Below, in pieces: positions 22,235 through 33,983 of a stretch of 64,000 nt of DNA. Within the stretch, counting starts at the first letter, position 1. Every line of letters starts with the position of its first letter. Source of the stretch: Incurvaria masculella (lineage: Eukaryota > Arthropoda > Insecta > Lepidoptera > Incurvariidae); contig OX335660.1 of the NCBI GenBank assembly GCA_946894095.1, positions 16,993,001-17,057,000 of the forward strand. Direction: 5' to 3'. Position numbers and translations under genes: made by a program. The notes under the pieces were generated by a model that saw nothing but the letters and a program-made list of their open reading frames with translations, made no database searches and was not told the DNA's origin.

Positions 22235-22713
22235 TTAAGGCGCTAGGACTAGCCAACTACTCGCGCCATACAAATGCACTTTATAACAAATGTAATAATA
22301 TGTAGTGAAACGCTTCAGCAAATCCAAATAGAACTCCAGACTGATAATGGATTGTTAATATTTTTTTATTCCATCATTTATTTAAATAATAATAAAAATA
22401 AAAAAGTTGATTTTTCTCATTAGAAATCTGAAAGTAATTCGATTTCTAGATATAAGCAAAAACAGCAAATATGCATAAACAAAAAAATCCATTTGCTTTT
22501 AGATTTCTACATTTAGTCAAAAAAGTTCGGAAATGGACACCGTTTCCGCAATGTATTTTGTATAGAAAAAGGAAACATACATTAACGAAAATAATTCGAT
22601 TCCTAGACAAGGAATCATATATTGTAAGAATGACACTTATAATCGTCAGACTTAGTTAGTTAACTTGGGGTGCCTCGTCTAACTTTGCGATTTGGCTAGT
22701 ACCAGGCCCTTAA
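22235..22713 (+). mobile_element. TTAA-flanked MITE, 479 bp, copy 1
   Basis: TTAA lies at both ends. The terminal inverted repeats are GGCGCTAGGACTAGCCAA and, complemented, GGGCCTGGTACTAGCCAA. The element has the same length and near-identical sequence as 47490-47968, in opposite orientation. A TTAA target is the hallmark of piggyBac-type transposases. The 62-codon open frame inside has no recognisable product. Confidence 0.88.
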
Positions 22714-23114
22714 ATGGTGATGTGTTGACGCCACGATTTTCCAATTCGAATTTATAAGCAAAATAAAAAAATCTTTAAACTGCCTAGAAACCATTTCGAA
22801 GTTTAATTAATATCACGTTTAAGTATCTTTATAAGGATTGAACTCGATCTAGATTATTTTAATCTATTATTAATAAAAAAAAACAATCTATAAAGAACCG
22901 TCAGTTTTTTCCGAAGGCATTCAATGCCTCAATTGAATAAGTACAGCGGAGAGGGTTTATTATGATTGCATACAGTTGCGTGAACTAACTCTTTATAACT
23001 AACTTAAAAATGTATGACTAATGTACTTTAGGGATATTGTGTGAAATGTAAACAACCTTATCTTTTCAAGACTGGTTTTATTCGTTCAAGATCACAAACA
23101 ACTTTTTCTTGCAA

Positions 23115-23161
23115 AAACGTCCCCTCCAGCCATGTCGGATACATGGCTGGCGGGGACGTTT
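23115..23161. repeat. Tight hairpin, 21-bp stem
   Basis: AAACGTCCCCTCCAGCCATG plus T, a 5-nt loop (CGGAT), then the reverse complement with one T/G difference. Confidence 0.85.
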
Positions 23162-23282
23162 GTGTTTTTCCCTCCTTTTACAAGCTTTTTGTTTTCTTTT
23201 ATGCCCCAATGTTGCCAATATGCCAATCTAAATTTACCAAGACCTAATGCTATTGAAGCAACCGCCAACATTTGTTCTCATC

Positions 23283-23321
23283 GACAAATATCAATGGTTG
23301 TCTCCACCATTGATATTTGTC
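23283..23321. repeat. Hairpin, perfect 15-bp stem
   Basis: GACAAATATCAATGG, a 9-nt loop, then the exact reverse complement. It lies 120 bp after another hairpin. Confidence 0.85.
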
Positions 23322-23498
23322 ATTGTTGATAAAGTGATCAAGTTTATTGAAAATATTTCAAGAAATAAATCTGAAAGCGCACAGCATGCACCAGGACTTT
23401 TTTTTTAATTTCGTTTCGATTTTTACACATTCTTTATCAACTAAGGTTTACTTAGATAGGTATCTAGCAGTAGTCACTAATCAACCCTATTGCATTTT

Positions 23499-23640
23499 TT
23501 ATGGACCCTGACATGGATGCCTATCACACAAACTGTCGTTATGATATTAGCCCAATACACCACATTCCCGAAGGAACGAGGTGCCATTCCTACATATAAT
23601 TGGATGGAATACATAAAAGGATAATGACGTGATCGAGTTT
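23499..23640 (-). mobile_element. SINE 3' fragment
   Basis: TGACATGGATGCCTATCACA, GATATTAGCCCAATACACC and CCACATTCCCGAAGG follow the reversed SINE tail. The body is deleted after the TTGGATGGAAT motif. Confidence 0.7.
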
Positions 23641-23772
23641 CATACATTGGCTCATGCCTGATTCCTTGTTTCGGTTATTTTGCACATTTAATAAATCAAC
23701 TGACAGCTACGTCTGCAAGTTTTGATTTTCTTGATAACTTAACTTATATCCATGATATACGCATCAGAAAAT

Positions 23773-24692
23773 TACGTTCCCCATACGTAGTTTACTAATC
23801 ATTTGAAAACCACTGCTACAATTTTCTTGATATTTGGGACTTAATATCAAGCAACAAATATCTATGTCAGCACGTGTTTGTTTATTCGAAAAATGTATCC
23901 TGTGTCACACAACAGAGAAAAGAAAATTTGCATGAAGATTTTCTTTTGCCTGTTATTTGATTTTTCAGAAAAACAAAAACTTGCAGACACAGATGTTTAT
24001 TGTAGAATAAACATCTATGCCTATCAAAGAAAAAAGGAAAGTATATATAACACATGTATCCTCCCGTGTTTATCCTATGAATGCCAAACATGGGCACTCA
24101 CTGAACAACAACTCAAAAAAATTCAAGTATGCCAAAATGGAATGGAAAGAAGCGTAATAGGAGTTAAAAGAAGAGACAAGGTGAGACTACTAAACATAAA
24201 GAATAAAACTAAAATTTAAAATATACATATCATATGCAAACGCCTAAAATAGAAATGGACTGGACACATGCTAAGGGAAGGAAAATAAAAGTGGACGAGA
24301 CTAATAACGGAATGGTACCCGCGCGATGGTAAAAGAAGCCAAGGTAGACAAACTAAACGTTGGGAAGACGACATTAAAAAGATAGCTGGCCCAGAATGGA
24401 CACGCTCTGCAAAAGACAGGACAAAATGGAAAGCTTTAGAGGAGGCCTTTGTCGAAGGACAAGCTGTAAAAGGAAAACCGGTTGCCGATACATGTAATTA
24501 GTTAAGAAAAAAGTTAAATTGTTAAGTAGAATTATGTAGGTAAAATGTTAGATTATGAATGTTATTTTAGTTACAGTAATAAAGGCTTATAAATAAAATA
24601 AAAAATATATACCAAATATCAAGAAAATCGGAACAGTGCTGTTGAAATGATTAGTAAAATACGTTTGTATGGGGAACATAACTTACGGGCCG
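23773..24692. mobile_element. Inverted-repeat element split by an RTE insertion
   Basis: The left arm at 23773-23841 (GTTCCCCATACGTAG, TTACTAATCATTTGAAAACC, TTTTCTTGATATTTGG) is matched in reverse by the right arm at 24604-24692. The RTE-like fragment lies between the arms, so it probably landed inside a MITE. Confidence 0.6.
24008..24605 (+). pseudogene. RTE-like retrotransposon 3' relic, copy 2
   Basis: The frame reads YNTCILPCLSYECQTWALTE then a stop after NIKNKTKI. It goes on in-frame to KWTGHMLREGK and, after a further stop, WEDDIKKIAGPEWTRSAKDR and KWKALEEAFVEGQA. This is the C-terminal end of an RTE-type EN-RT polyprotein. The 3' end is AATAAAGGCTTATAAATAAA. Homologous sequence lies inverted at 14012. 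The 5' part, including the RT core, is missing. Confidence 0.85.
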
Positions 24693-24756
24693 TTCTTAAA
24701 CATGTTCATAAAAATGTTATATTGAACTCGATCACCTCATTGTGTTCCCGCTTCAA

Positions 24757-24945
24757 CCATAGTTTTATCAGTTTCAGTTTCAGTTTCAGTTTCAGTTTCT
24801 TTATTTCCTCCATTAGATGTATATTACACACTCGGATTCGTCATTTTTTTTTCCTGTCGGTTCGATTACTTCTGGCGAAGAAGAGCCGACAAGAAACTTC
24901 GTCAGGTTGGTCATTGTATTATTATTTTTTCCAGTGATACTTACA
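24757..24945 (-). mobile_element. Non-LTR 3' end with (GAAACT)n tail, copy 2
   Basis: The plus strand begins with (TTTCAG)n at about 24768-24800 and continues through TTATTTCCTCCATTAGATG and CACACTCGGATTCGTC. It mirrors the plus-strand copy at 16105. Only a 3' stub is present. Confidence 0.7.
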
Positions 24946-24960
24946 AACTAGTTTACAGTG

Positions 24961-26068
24961 ATTGATTGATTACTACTGCTCACAAAGAACATTATTATAA
25001 GAACATTATATACATTGGTGAGGAGCAAACTCTTGACTACTATAATGACATCTTATTCTAAATTAATAGGAATTATGATCTAAATTATTCAGGTGTAAAA
25101 AGCCATCGTCATTTTTGATACAAGGTAATATCAAATTAAATATAAGTTAGTAAATAAACAAATTCATACTACAATGTAGTACCCATGTCAGAAAAAATAA
25201 TAATAATAGAAAATAATAATAATAATAAAAAAAAAATTAATTGGTAGTACCGTGTTAGGTACCCGGTCAAGTATGTAGTCATGAGCTTTAATTTAAACAA
25301 GTTTTCTATCTAATAAGGCTTCCTGGATAGTGTAGTAGCTTTTTTTTATTAATACTGATTTCAATTTGCTCTTAAAACATTTATCTCCTAATTTCCTGAT
25401 CTCCTCTGGAATTTTGTTGTATAACCTAATACTATTGCATATAAAACTTTTTGAAAATTTTGATGACCTATGCTTAACATTTTGTAAATCAGTTTTATGT
25501 CTAGTATCGTAGTCATGTACATCAGCATTTAAGGTATTATGGTGCTTATATTTCCTAGCATGGCAGATATTTTGATACACATATGCGCTAGGTAGGGTCA
25601 TAATTCCTATTTCGCTGAATACATTCCTACAAGAATCTATAGCTTTCATGCTAAGAATACAACGCAAGGCTCTTTTTTGCAAGACAAATATTCTATTTGC
25701 TTCTGCTGCATTTCCCCAAAACATTAGTCCATACAACATGAGACTATCGAAGTAAGCAAAGTAGACAGTTTTTGCAGCTTGCGTGCCACAGAGTTCCTTG
25801 ATTTTTTTAATGGCATAACAGGCTGAGCTCAGTTTACCAGCAAGACTGTCTATGTGGGGTTTCCAGCAGAATCTATTGTCAATTATTAATCCCAGAAAAG
25901 TTAATTCATTAGCCATGTTTAACGATAATTCCTCTACAGTATTGGTTACGTCTTCATTATTTTTACGCCTATGTGCCCCAAGAACAAAATGCATTACATT
26001 CGTTTTATTAGTATTTAACAATAGATTATTGTGTTCAAACCATGATGTGAGCGACTTAATTACTGACT
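24961..26068 (-). pseudogene. CR1/Jockey-like element, 5'-truncated copy
   Basis: The minus-strand frame 25293-26021 gives 242 residues, almost identical to the C-terminal part of the copy at 35968-37131 (one I/T and one Y/C change noted). The 3' UTR also matches, ending in (AATC)n. The RT catalytic core lies outside this truncated copy. Truncation at 26068 is typical of abortive target-primed reverse transcription. The short-repeat tail argues for a CR1/L2-type rather than poly(A)-tailed clade. Confidence 0.9.
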
Positions 26069-26308
26069 ATTTACTTACTACTGACTTAATTACTTACTAT
26101 CAACCGTAGTTAGTACCCTACATAGTCAAGTCTTACATACATATCTAACTGAGTATTTTTATCTGCATTGCCCACAATGTTGTTTTATTACTTCAATGCC
26201 CACGATCGATTTTACACATTTTACGATAGTAATATGAGGGACTATTCGGGCAGTATGCTTACGGGGGATTGCAGGCAAACAGATTTAGGTGTGGTCGTTA
26301 GTCTTGTA

Positions 26309-26400
26309 TTATATATTATATATTATATATTATATATTATATATTATATATTATATATTATATATTATAAATTATATATTATATATTATATATTATATAC
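26309..26400. repeat. (ATTATAT)n microsatellite
   Basis: About 13 consecutive 7-bp units with one TATAAAT interruption. Open frames rich in YIL and IIY across it are artefacts. Confidence 0.95.
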
Positions 26401-27324
26401 AAAGGATTAAGATTCAGATTCAGAGAGTGTTTATTTGCCTAGTCAGTTATGTACAGGGGCTCAACGGTGGGCGAATGTGTCAGCTGTACATTTTACAAGG
26501 GTATCTTAAAACTAGAATGTAACGTGTAAAGCGTGTCTGATTGTGCTGTTACTGTGGGTAGGGCAGCTACTTGTCCGAACTCTTTGGTTGTTACAGATAA
26601 CAAGGTTCCATACGATAGGAACCACTTTCCATCTAAGATAACTTTGGTCGCACCACCAAAATTGGACTTCATCGCGGAATGCTGCATTACTCGTAAATAC
26701 AGTCACAAAGTTTCATGTCGTTACCCCATAAATTAGCTTATCATTAAGCTAAATTACCTAAGGGTGAGCGGGGTTGAAATTGAGTGGAGTCGGAGAAAAA
26801 CCGACCTTTGCATCTACTAGTAATATCATGTGTTTGCCCTTGGTATTAAATTATTAGCTCAATATAGATAAATATGCTAGACTTGTCAAATAGATATTTA
26901 GATAATATCTTTTCAAGGTTCTTGCATCTAGATTAGCACATTACTACATGCCTGCCTACTAGAGCCCGCTAGGTGGGTACGTATGTAACGTCCGGCGGTG
27001 CTGTAATATAAACCGGTCCAATTCACCTAGAAAATAAATTATAACCTACTTTTTAAGTTGCCTCATAAGACGTATCTTACTTTGAAACTTTAGAAAAGGA
27101 GACCACCTTTTTATTAATTATTGTATTACTTGAATATGCCTGTCGTCACATCTAGTTTTATTTCGTGGCACTATTAGCACATAATAAGTAATAATTCTAA
27201 GCTATGTATTAGCCTTCCCTCGGGCGTTCTATTTTACAAAACCACCTACACACTTTCCACGCCGTTTTGGAAAGAACCTGCCTCAAGTATTTATGTATCT
27301 TCTGTGGCGCCCGCATCAGACCAT

Positions 27325-27342
27325 ATCCGGCTCGAAGGACTA
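27325..27342 (-). promoter_or_regulatory. Degraded primer-binding-site-like word
   Basis: ATCCGGCTCGAAGGACTA differs at one base from the 3' end of mature tRNA-Tyr plus CCA. See the perfect word 85 bp downstream. Confidence 0.4.
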
Positions 27343-27409
27343 AACAATATGGTCTTACAAGTCACTCCGCCCTTACGTCTATTCAAAGAACACTGATGTT
27401 CGCATCCAT

Positions 27410-27427
27410 ATCCGGCTCGAAGGACCA
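27410..27427 (-). promoter_or_regulatory. tRNA-Tyr primer-binding-site-like word
   Basis: The plus strand reads ATCCGGCTCGAAGGACCA, identical to the last 15 nt of the tRNA-Tyr genes in this window plus CCA. The minus strand therefore reads TGGTCCTTCGAGCCGGAT, an 18-nt primer-binding site as used by LTR retrotransposons. No flanking LTR was recognised. Confidence 0.5.
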
Positions 27428-28619
27428 AATATGTTCGATTATTACACATTTCAATTTCACCCGGCATCTTGTATAGGCCGACAAACCTCGCTGGTACTTC
27501 ACTCACTTTCACCGAACAGCCGTTAAGTACCTGGCTAATGATAAAAAAAACTTTTAACCGATATACACGGAAGCGAGTGCTTCGAGCGGACGTATATTGG
27601 CCACCTTCGTGCGGAAATAGAATAAAAGTAACGATTACCTCACGTGCGCCAGTCCATGTGGATTGAGTGATTTCTGTACAGGGTGGCTATGCTTATCGAG
27701 ATTCCTCGATCATCTGTATTAGTCGTGTACTACTGGGTTATTCGAATTGTGAAGTATGTATTTGGACGTATTTTATTTTCGATGAACTCACTCGTTTATA
27801 GAGTTTTTTTCGTACACAATAATGAAATAAACACTTAGTCATAAATGACACTGCCAATCTTTTCTAGATCAGCTTAATACAAAGAACGAAGACGAAGAAG
27901 AAGAAGAAGAAAAATAAGCTGCAACCCGCAATGCAAATTGATCAAAAATTGTCTTCAATATAGTCAAATTATGATTGCAATGGATTAATAAATATATCTA
28001 AAAAGACGCGATGGTTTGGAGCAATGTGGAAGAGAGGATTTTTTTTCTTTCGCTCGTGCGAGGGCGGTCACCAAGGAACCCTCAGACGTGTTTAGAACTT
28101 GTTAGAACGTGTTAGACGTGTCTAGAATTTTGTATTTAGAGACAGCCTGTATAGCGTGGTCGGTTGATAATAGAGAACACATGCGAAGCTATAAAATATA
28201 AGTTAATAGATCATAATGGTGCCTTAAGTGAAATTTAAGTAGACGTCATAGTTAGGAATACGTTTTTAAATTATTTAATACATGTAGGTAAAAAACGAGC
28301 TTACCGCTAAAAAGCAATAGCCCACAACTAACCCTTCTCAAAAATAAAGTAAACAGAGCAGTTGAAAAAAATGAAGAATATTTTTAAAAACCATAGAAAC
28401 TAGAGAAAAAAAATTATACATTAAAAAATCATATAAATACACAACAACAGATAATTTTCGGAACGATAAATAAACATACATCTGAAATATTGTGCCATCA
28501 ACACAACTTCAAATATGTAATAACATTTCCAGTTGAACTGCGGTGACTAAAGCGATATTAATAATAAGAAAGAACAAAAAGTTAAAACAATGAAAATATA
28601 AACTTACGGTACTGATATT

Positions 28620-29310
28620 AGAGCCGGTAGTCTCAGTTCTCACCTAAATTGGCGTTTACGTAACTTCGAATTTCCGTGAAAACGTCCAACTCCATATAAG
28701 TTTTTACTAGATATTCTATGGTTTTACTTCTTCAAGCTGTCAAAGTCAAACTCGGACTTCCGAAAACGCGGAGTTGACGTAAACGGCAACGTCGACGTAT
28801 TTACGGCAACGTTGAGTAAGCTGTCAAATCAAACTCGGACTCGCAAATGATAGTTCGCTTAAGGATGTTCCGACCCATACAATGCTTTTTTTAAACAGAA
28901 CGCAAAAAGTATTGCACTTTAAGGCAAGAATTTGTCAAAAATATTAAATATAGCCATAGTAGTTGCAGTGAAAACATATTCATAATTTCAGGTTTAATGG
29001 TTTCATCGTAATTGCCGATTAGAAGTTTTACACCGTTAGATGGCGCTGTTAAATAAAATTCGTATTTAAATAAATTGTAACAAAACCAATAATCCTGAAA
29101 TTGTTTTCGCTGCAAGTAATGTGACTATATTAAACTATTATTATGAATTCGTGGCTTAAAGTGCAATACTTTTTGCGTTATGTGTGCAAACAACTTTATA
29201 TGGGTCGGAACAGCCTTAACGCCCACTGCGCGCGCTCTTAAATTTTACCATACATTTGATAACGCCAGTCGATCGGTTTGCCGTAACGCCAATTTAGGTG
29301 ACAACTGGGA
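28620..29310 (-). mobile_element. CACCTAAATTGGCG MITE, copy 2, containing a second MITE
   Basis: The inverted ends CACCTAAATTGGCG lie at about 28640 and 29287. The interior matches the copy at 3454 in reverse (ACGTCGACGTATTTACGG, ACCATACATTTG). It is interrupted at 28859-29219 by a TTAA-flanked element. Confidence 0.85.
28859..29219. mobile_element. TTAA-flanked MITE nested in a MITE
   Basis: TTAA lies at 28859-28862 and 29216-29219. The inverted ends GGATGTTCCGACCCATA and GGCTGTTCCGACCCATA continue, with gaps, to GCAAAAAGTATTGCACTTTA. The body is 353 bp. The small open frame on the minus strand has no known product. Confidence 0.88.
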
Positions 29311-32002
29311 CTTCGGGTACTTATGGAGGAGACAAGGGACAAGCAATTTTGACTGTTGAGGCAAGAAACATATAAATTTCTGGTGAGGAGAAGATCCCTA
29401 CACAAATTAGCGCCATTGAGTAATTGTTTCTAAAAAAAATAAGCGGCTCTTATCTACAAACATGCGCCTAGTAGATACCATCTCGTAGTGAGTGAGGCTC
29501 CATCCCACATTTTGGAGGTCGATGGCTCGAAAAAGAGATAGGTCCCGTAATGGGGACCAATAGATCGAATACTAATCGAATAATGTTCCCGAAGTAGGGG
29601 AGGTATGGCACCCTAATACCTAATAAACAAAATTCCACACAGTCGCTCACACATTGGCGTCCTCTGGCACCTCTTGTGTGAGATCCTGCGTAAGCCATAT
29701 GTCGCGTTTAACCTAAAAAAATGTACAATAAGTTATGGCCCCATGACCTTTCGGCGCATTGAAAAGAAGAAAATAAACTTAACTTAAAATTAAATCAAAC
29801 CCAACAACTTATAACGTTATAGTTTATTTATGTATATGTATATTGTATTTTAACCCATTGTAACCAGAGGGTCTACGCATGAAAGCAAAAGCGAAATATT
29901 CTCGTGTTCGTTTCTGTCAAACTGTAAATGGAAAAAAGGTAGGCATCTTTTTTTCTGCCTAGAGTTTGACGGGAGCGGACACGATAACTTTTCGTGTTCG
30001 GTTTCATAGATAGCATAACATGACTGACAGGCGTCACAGACTACATAACGCATGTGGCACAGATTGTAACACCAAAAGAAATCACCATGAATCGCGGCTA
30101 CAAGTAATGTAGATGCAAATAATTTTCGTACGTAAAACTCGTTGGACATGCCGTGCAGATAAACATCTATTGACGCCTTACTAAATCGATTTGTTACGAA
30201 GTTATGGATTTATTTGGATATTTACACGATAATATGCCTCGCCTCGGCATTCACTCGGGTGGAACATACAAGTTAATCTGTGGTACAAGGTCACGGACAG
30301 TTTTTGTGGTTTACTACCAATTTCGGTTATTAAACAGTCAGCTGTCGGACAGAAAAGGTAGGTAATATTATAAATGCGAAACTGTGTTTGTCGGTATGTC
30401 CTCCTTAAATGCAGCAACAGAGCAAAACATCTATCTATTTTCTCGTCTAGGGATAGTTTGGGACGGAGGGTGACATGGGAGACTTTATGTTCCGGAATAA
30501 TAATATTTTCAACAATTTCCCGAGAGGAACCGGGTACCGCAACTAATATCTCTATAGAGCTGACATAAATAATCGCTGCTATTGTATATATTAATTTATG
30601 GTTATAACATTTTATTTAATGCGTTCCTAGAATCTGCTAAAAGAAAAATCCATAATTACATTTCTTTCTTCTACGCCCAGCTTGTGGCTTCTTACTTCAT
30701 CTATCTGTAGTATGACAAAGTAAGGACGACTCTTCGAATATCATCATAATTAATATTGCATTCGATCACCAACGGTGGCCGTAGAAGTTGCACGAAGATG
30801 AGATAATGATGGCTAGGTGACGATCTTAATGATACAGCTCTCGAGGCGATGACATCACCAAATGATACACTTCCAGCGTGTACTTATTACCTCTATAATT
30901 TGGCATAATTGGCCGCGAAGACGACGGGAATGAAGCAAAAAGATGTGCAAGGTTATTAGACACAGGTAAAATTGTTTATTTACATGCACATATATGCTAT
31001 ATCGACTCGTATCAGTCGAAAGTGGAAAAATCTATGGCAGATCTGCCGTTAGACATACCTTTTTCTCTCACTATGTATAGTTGTATACGGTACAGTCCCC
31101 TTACTCATGGAACGGACACGAGAAGTTCTCACATGAGTAGCTTTCATCCTCGCTTTCATCCTCCATATTGGAAACAATAATTTGTAACACATTTTTTCTA
31201 CCTAGAAAATGACAGCTACTCCTGTGAGATCTTCCTGCGTTCCCTCCTAAGTACAAGCGCAGCAGGGAAAATCTTGAATTTCACTTTTACCGGTGACTCG
31301 CTTGCGAAGGCGAGTAGCTGTCATCCGAAACGTAGAATACAATTTTGCAAAGTTGAGTGAGCACAAACGAGCACAGCGAGTTGCTAGTTCCAATGGACTC
31401 GAAGTTCATGTTTGTGCTTACTAAATTCACATTTGACAGATACGGCTTACCAAAATGGCCGCCAAAATAGTACACATTATTATATAGAGAATGATAGCTA
31501 CTCGTTTTGAGAGCTTCTCGTGTTCGCTTCACTCAAAGGTCTCGACACTGCAATGTCTTGGATTGGCAACTTGGCCTATGCATATTTATGCATAGGTAGA
31601 AAAGGGGGTGATAATTGAGCTAACGTCAAACTTCATTGTAAGATTTAATATTTCCAATGATGCAATACACTTGTTTCGTTGTCATCATTGCTATATTGTT
31701 AATACAAGTATGTAAGATGTATTCAACTTTTTAAAATAATAAATTGCCTTATTACAAGAACGGTTGCAAGAACCATTCTTGTAATTCAGTCATGTTGCGT
31801 ATAATGCGTTCCAAGTTAGAGAGCTTCTGGTCATATTCCCTGGTTCCATATTTCATACAATATGTACTTGATTAATATCACATCCACTGTCATAATGTCA
31901 TATGTATTACATACACATACATGTACCTATGTTTTTTAAGATTTTTCCAACAACCTTAATAGGAGAACAATTCGGAACAAAATGCGTGTGGCCGACAGAC
32001 AC
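29311..32002. other. No gene seen; diverged inverted-repeat elements
   Basis: Palindromic relics sharing the word CTTCTCGTGTTCG or AATATTCTCGTGTTCG occur at about 29872-30012, 31098-31235 and 31290-31535, suggesting an old MITE family. A short palindrome (CCTATGCATATTTATGCATAGG-like) lies near 31575. No exon or RNA gene is supported. Confidence 0.5.
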
Positions 32003-32243
32003 CAGGTTGTTACCATGGTAAGTCAACTCGCCGGGTGAACAGCAGATAAACAGGCAAGACAGTGATGATATTTGGAGTTTAGTTGCATTGAGTGCCATGC
32101 TCTCACTGTCAAACGACGATTTATTTGGCCAAGTTAGCTGAAATTTACCAGTTATGGTACGAAATGCTAAACGTCAGATTCCATCAACATTTTTTCTATT
32201 CACCTGGTATTCACCTGGCGAGTTATTTACCATGGTAACCCCC
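32003..32243. mobile_element. Inverted-repeat MITE with GTTACCATGGTAA ends
   Basis: Left GTTACCATGGTAAGTCAAC then TCGCCGGGTGAA; right, complemented, GTTACCATGGTAAATAAC then TCGCCAGGTGAA. Arms are about 35 bp. No target duplication is clear. Confidence 0.6.
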
Positions 32244-33597
32244 GGAGCCAGTCTATAAGGTTCCGTTATTTCGTTTTTTGCGACGGGACCCCAAAAATTA
32301 ACTGGCATGATACAAATAACAGTTTTACAATATAATATTTAAATACGGATATAACACGTTTTGCCACCAGAGATCTGAAAGCTCAGGCCACTGTTTGCTT
32401 AACGTAAAGCCTACCGTCATGCAATTAAAGTTTAATTTCGTTCCACAGTGTACCCACGTGGTCAAGTATTACTCTGGTTTAACCACTTTCTATCATTTGA
32501 GAACGTTCTTATAAGGACGTGACTGGGAGCCGTTGCTGGTTATGCGAACTCACATAATACGTTATACGATATAATTATCGGCCGAAAGTGGGCTCTTTAC
32601 TTCGACAAACCATGTACGGGCACGTGTTTTCACGTCGTTACACTGGAATAGAGACGAATTCGGCTGGGCTATTTTCTGTCAACCTTGGAGTATAAGGGAC
32701 CAATGAATTATTTATATTTTCAGCCCGTTATTAATATACCAATATCCCTGTCTGTATCTGGATATCAATAAATTGGTTTAATTTTGCTTGTAAGCTTTTT
32801 TAGGGTTCCGTACTTGTTAAGAGGGCGAACTGGCATACCTGTGGATGATGTGCCGAAAGAACCCTAAATTATATCTGGCCAGATAAGGAATATAGTGGTC
32901 TCACGTTCCTCGGCGCTCCAGGGTGTTGCATCTTGCGGGCGACGCTACACACCACACTCCTACCTACCTACGCAGCTGGCAAACCGACAGTTGAGATGCA
33001 AAGGTCACTCCGGTCGAAGAGGACTCATAAACACGTTGTCCCGTGAAACTCGCAAAATCGTCCATGAAATATTTACAGGCTTCTTAGAGTACCTGCTGAA
33101 AATCAGCACCGTGCAGTCAGCTCAACTCAGGTAGTACTGACTGCTTAGGAATTATGCTGAGCTAGCACCTTTTGGTATACAATTACCTCATTAGGATACA
33201 TCAAATTTATACTAGTTTCTTTTTAAGCATTTCTAAATTGTACCTAATTATTGCTTTTGTTGCCAATAAAGTATTTGAATTTGAAATTAAAGAAAATCCC
33301 ATACAACCTATTTCCTGCTAGCACATGCCAGGTCGGAAACTACAATGTTTACTCTCACAATTTGACAGCCACAACTCTGCTCTATTTCCTGGAGATTTGG
33401 TAGGGGGAAGGCAAGCACCTTTCTCCACACAGTCTAAACTAAAGTCCCCAAAGGTTGCCAACCCTATTACCAAGCCTCCGCTGTCCGTCCGTTATTCGTA
33501 TGTCATAAACAGCCGTATTTTTTTTATCGCGTTGACTTAGAAGCCTGATTTTGAGCCTGAGCCAAGAATTTGATATACATTTCTAGTTAATTTGACA
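32244..33597. other. No gene seen; repeat scraps
   Basis: There is a GGGTTCCGTACTTG...GAACCCTAAA scrap at about 32800-32870 and a (GTCC)-MITE scrap at 33464-33508 (CTATTACCAAGCCTCC, GCTGTCCGTCCG). The GC-richer 32890-33130 precedes AATAAAGTATTTGAATTTGA at about 33266, which could be the 3' end of a retroelement. No protein is recognised. Confidence 0.45.
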
Positions 33598-33983
33598 GCC
33601 TCAGTGGTCCAGTGGCGCGACACTTCGGCGATCGCTCTCCGAAGTTAAGCAACGCTGGGTCCGGTCTGGTCTTAGATGGGTAACCATTCGACCGTTGAGA
33701 GAGGCTGGCCGTGGTTCGGATTCCACGTTAAGCTGTAGGTCCCCTTCCTTACTTACTAGGTGGTAGGGTTTATCCCGCCCGGGTTGGTAGGTACCATCGC
33801 ATTGGATGAACGATGGTCGAAGCGGCAATGAAAATTGTCCGTGTTTTCCATCCAGTTCAATGTAGCCGTGCAATATAAGGAAGGTCCTGGCATGGCACCT
33901 AGTTCCCATGTGGTGTGTTGGGCTAATACCATGACAGAACTTGTGGTATTAGTCATCCATGTCCAGTCACATAAAAAAAAAAT
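33598..33983 (+). mobile_element. Full-length chimeric tRNA/5S SINE
   Basis: Head GCCTCAGTGGTCCAGTGGCG (tRNA A-box type), then CCGAAGTTAAGCAACGCTGG and CTTAGATGGGTAACC from 5S rRNA. The full body follows, then the tail CCATGTCCAGTCACAT with about ten A. Very similar to the copies at 2384 and 61632, so the family is recent. Confidence 0.93.

Larger units (their letters stand above)
26401..28619. other. No gene seen; possible LTR-element remnant
   Basis: AT-rich spacer with a (GAA)n run near 27893-27911 and the two tRNA-Tyr-end words listed separately. The minus-strand frame at 27291-27512 spans both words and is not a recognisable protein. Confidence 0.5.

Noticed and set aside
26168..26522. 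Open frames of repeated YIL/IIY residues
   Set aside because: They are translations of the (ATTATAT)n microsatellite.
33601..33956. Minus-strand frames of 66-102 codons
   Set aside because: They lie wholly in a SINE. The same peptide-like strings recur wherever the SINE does.
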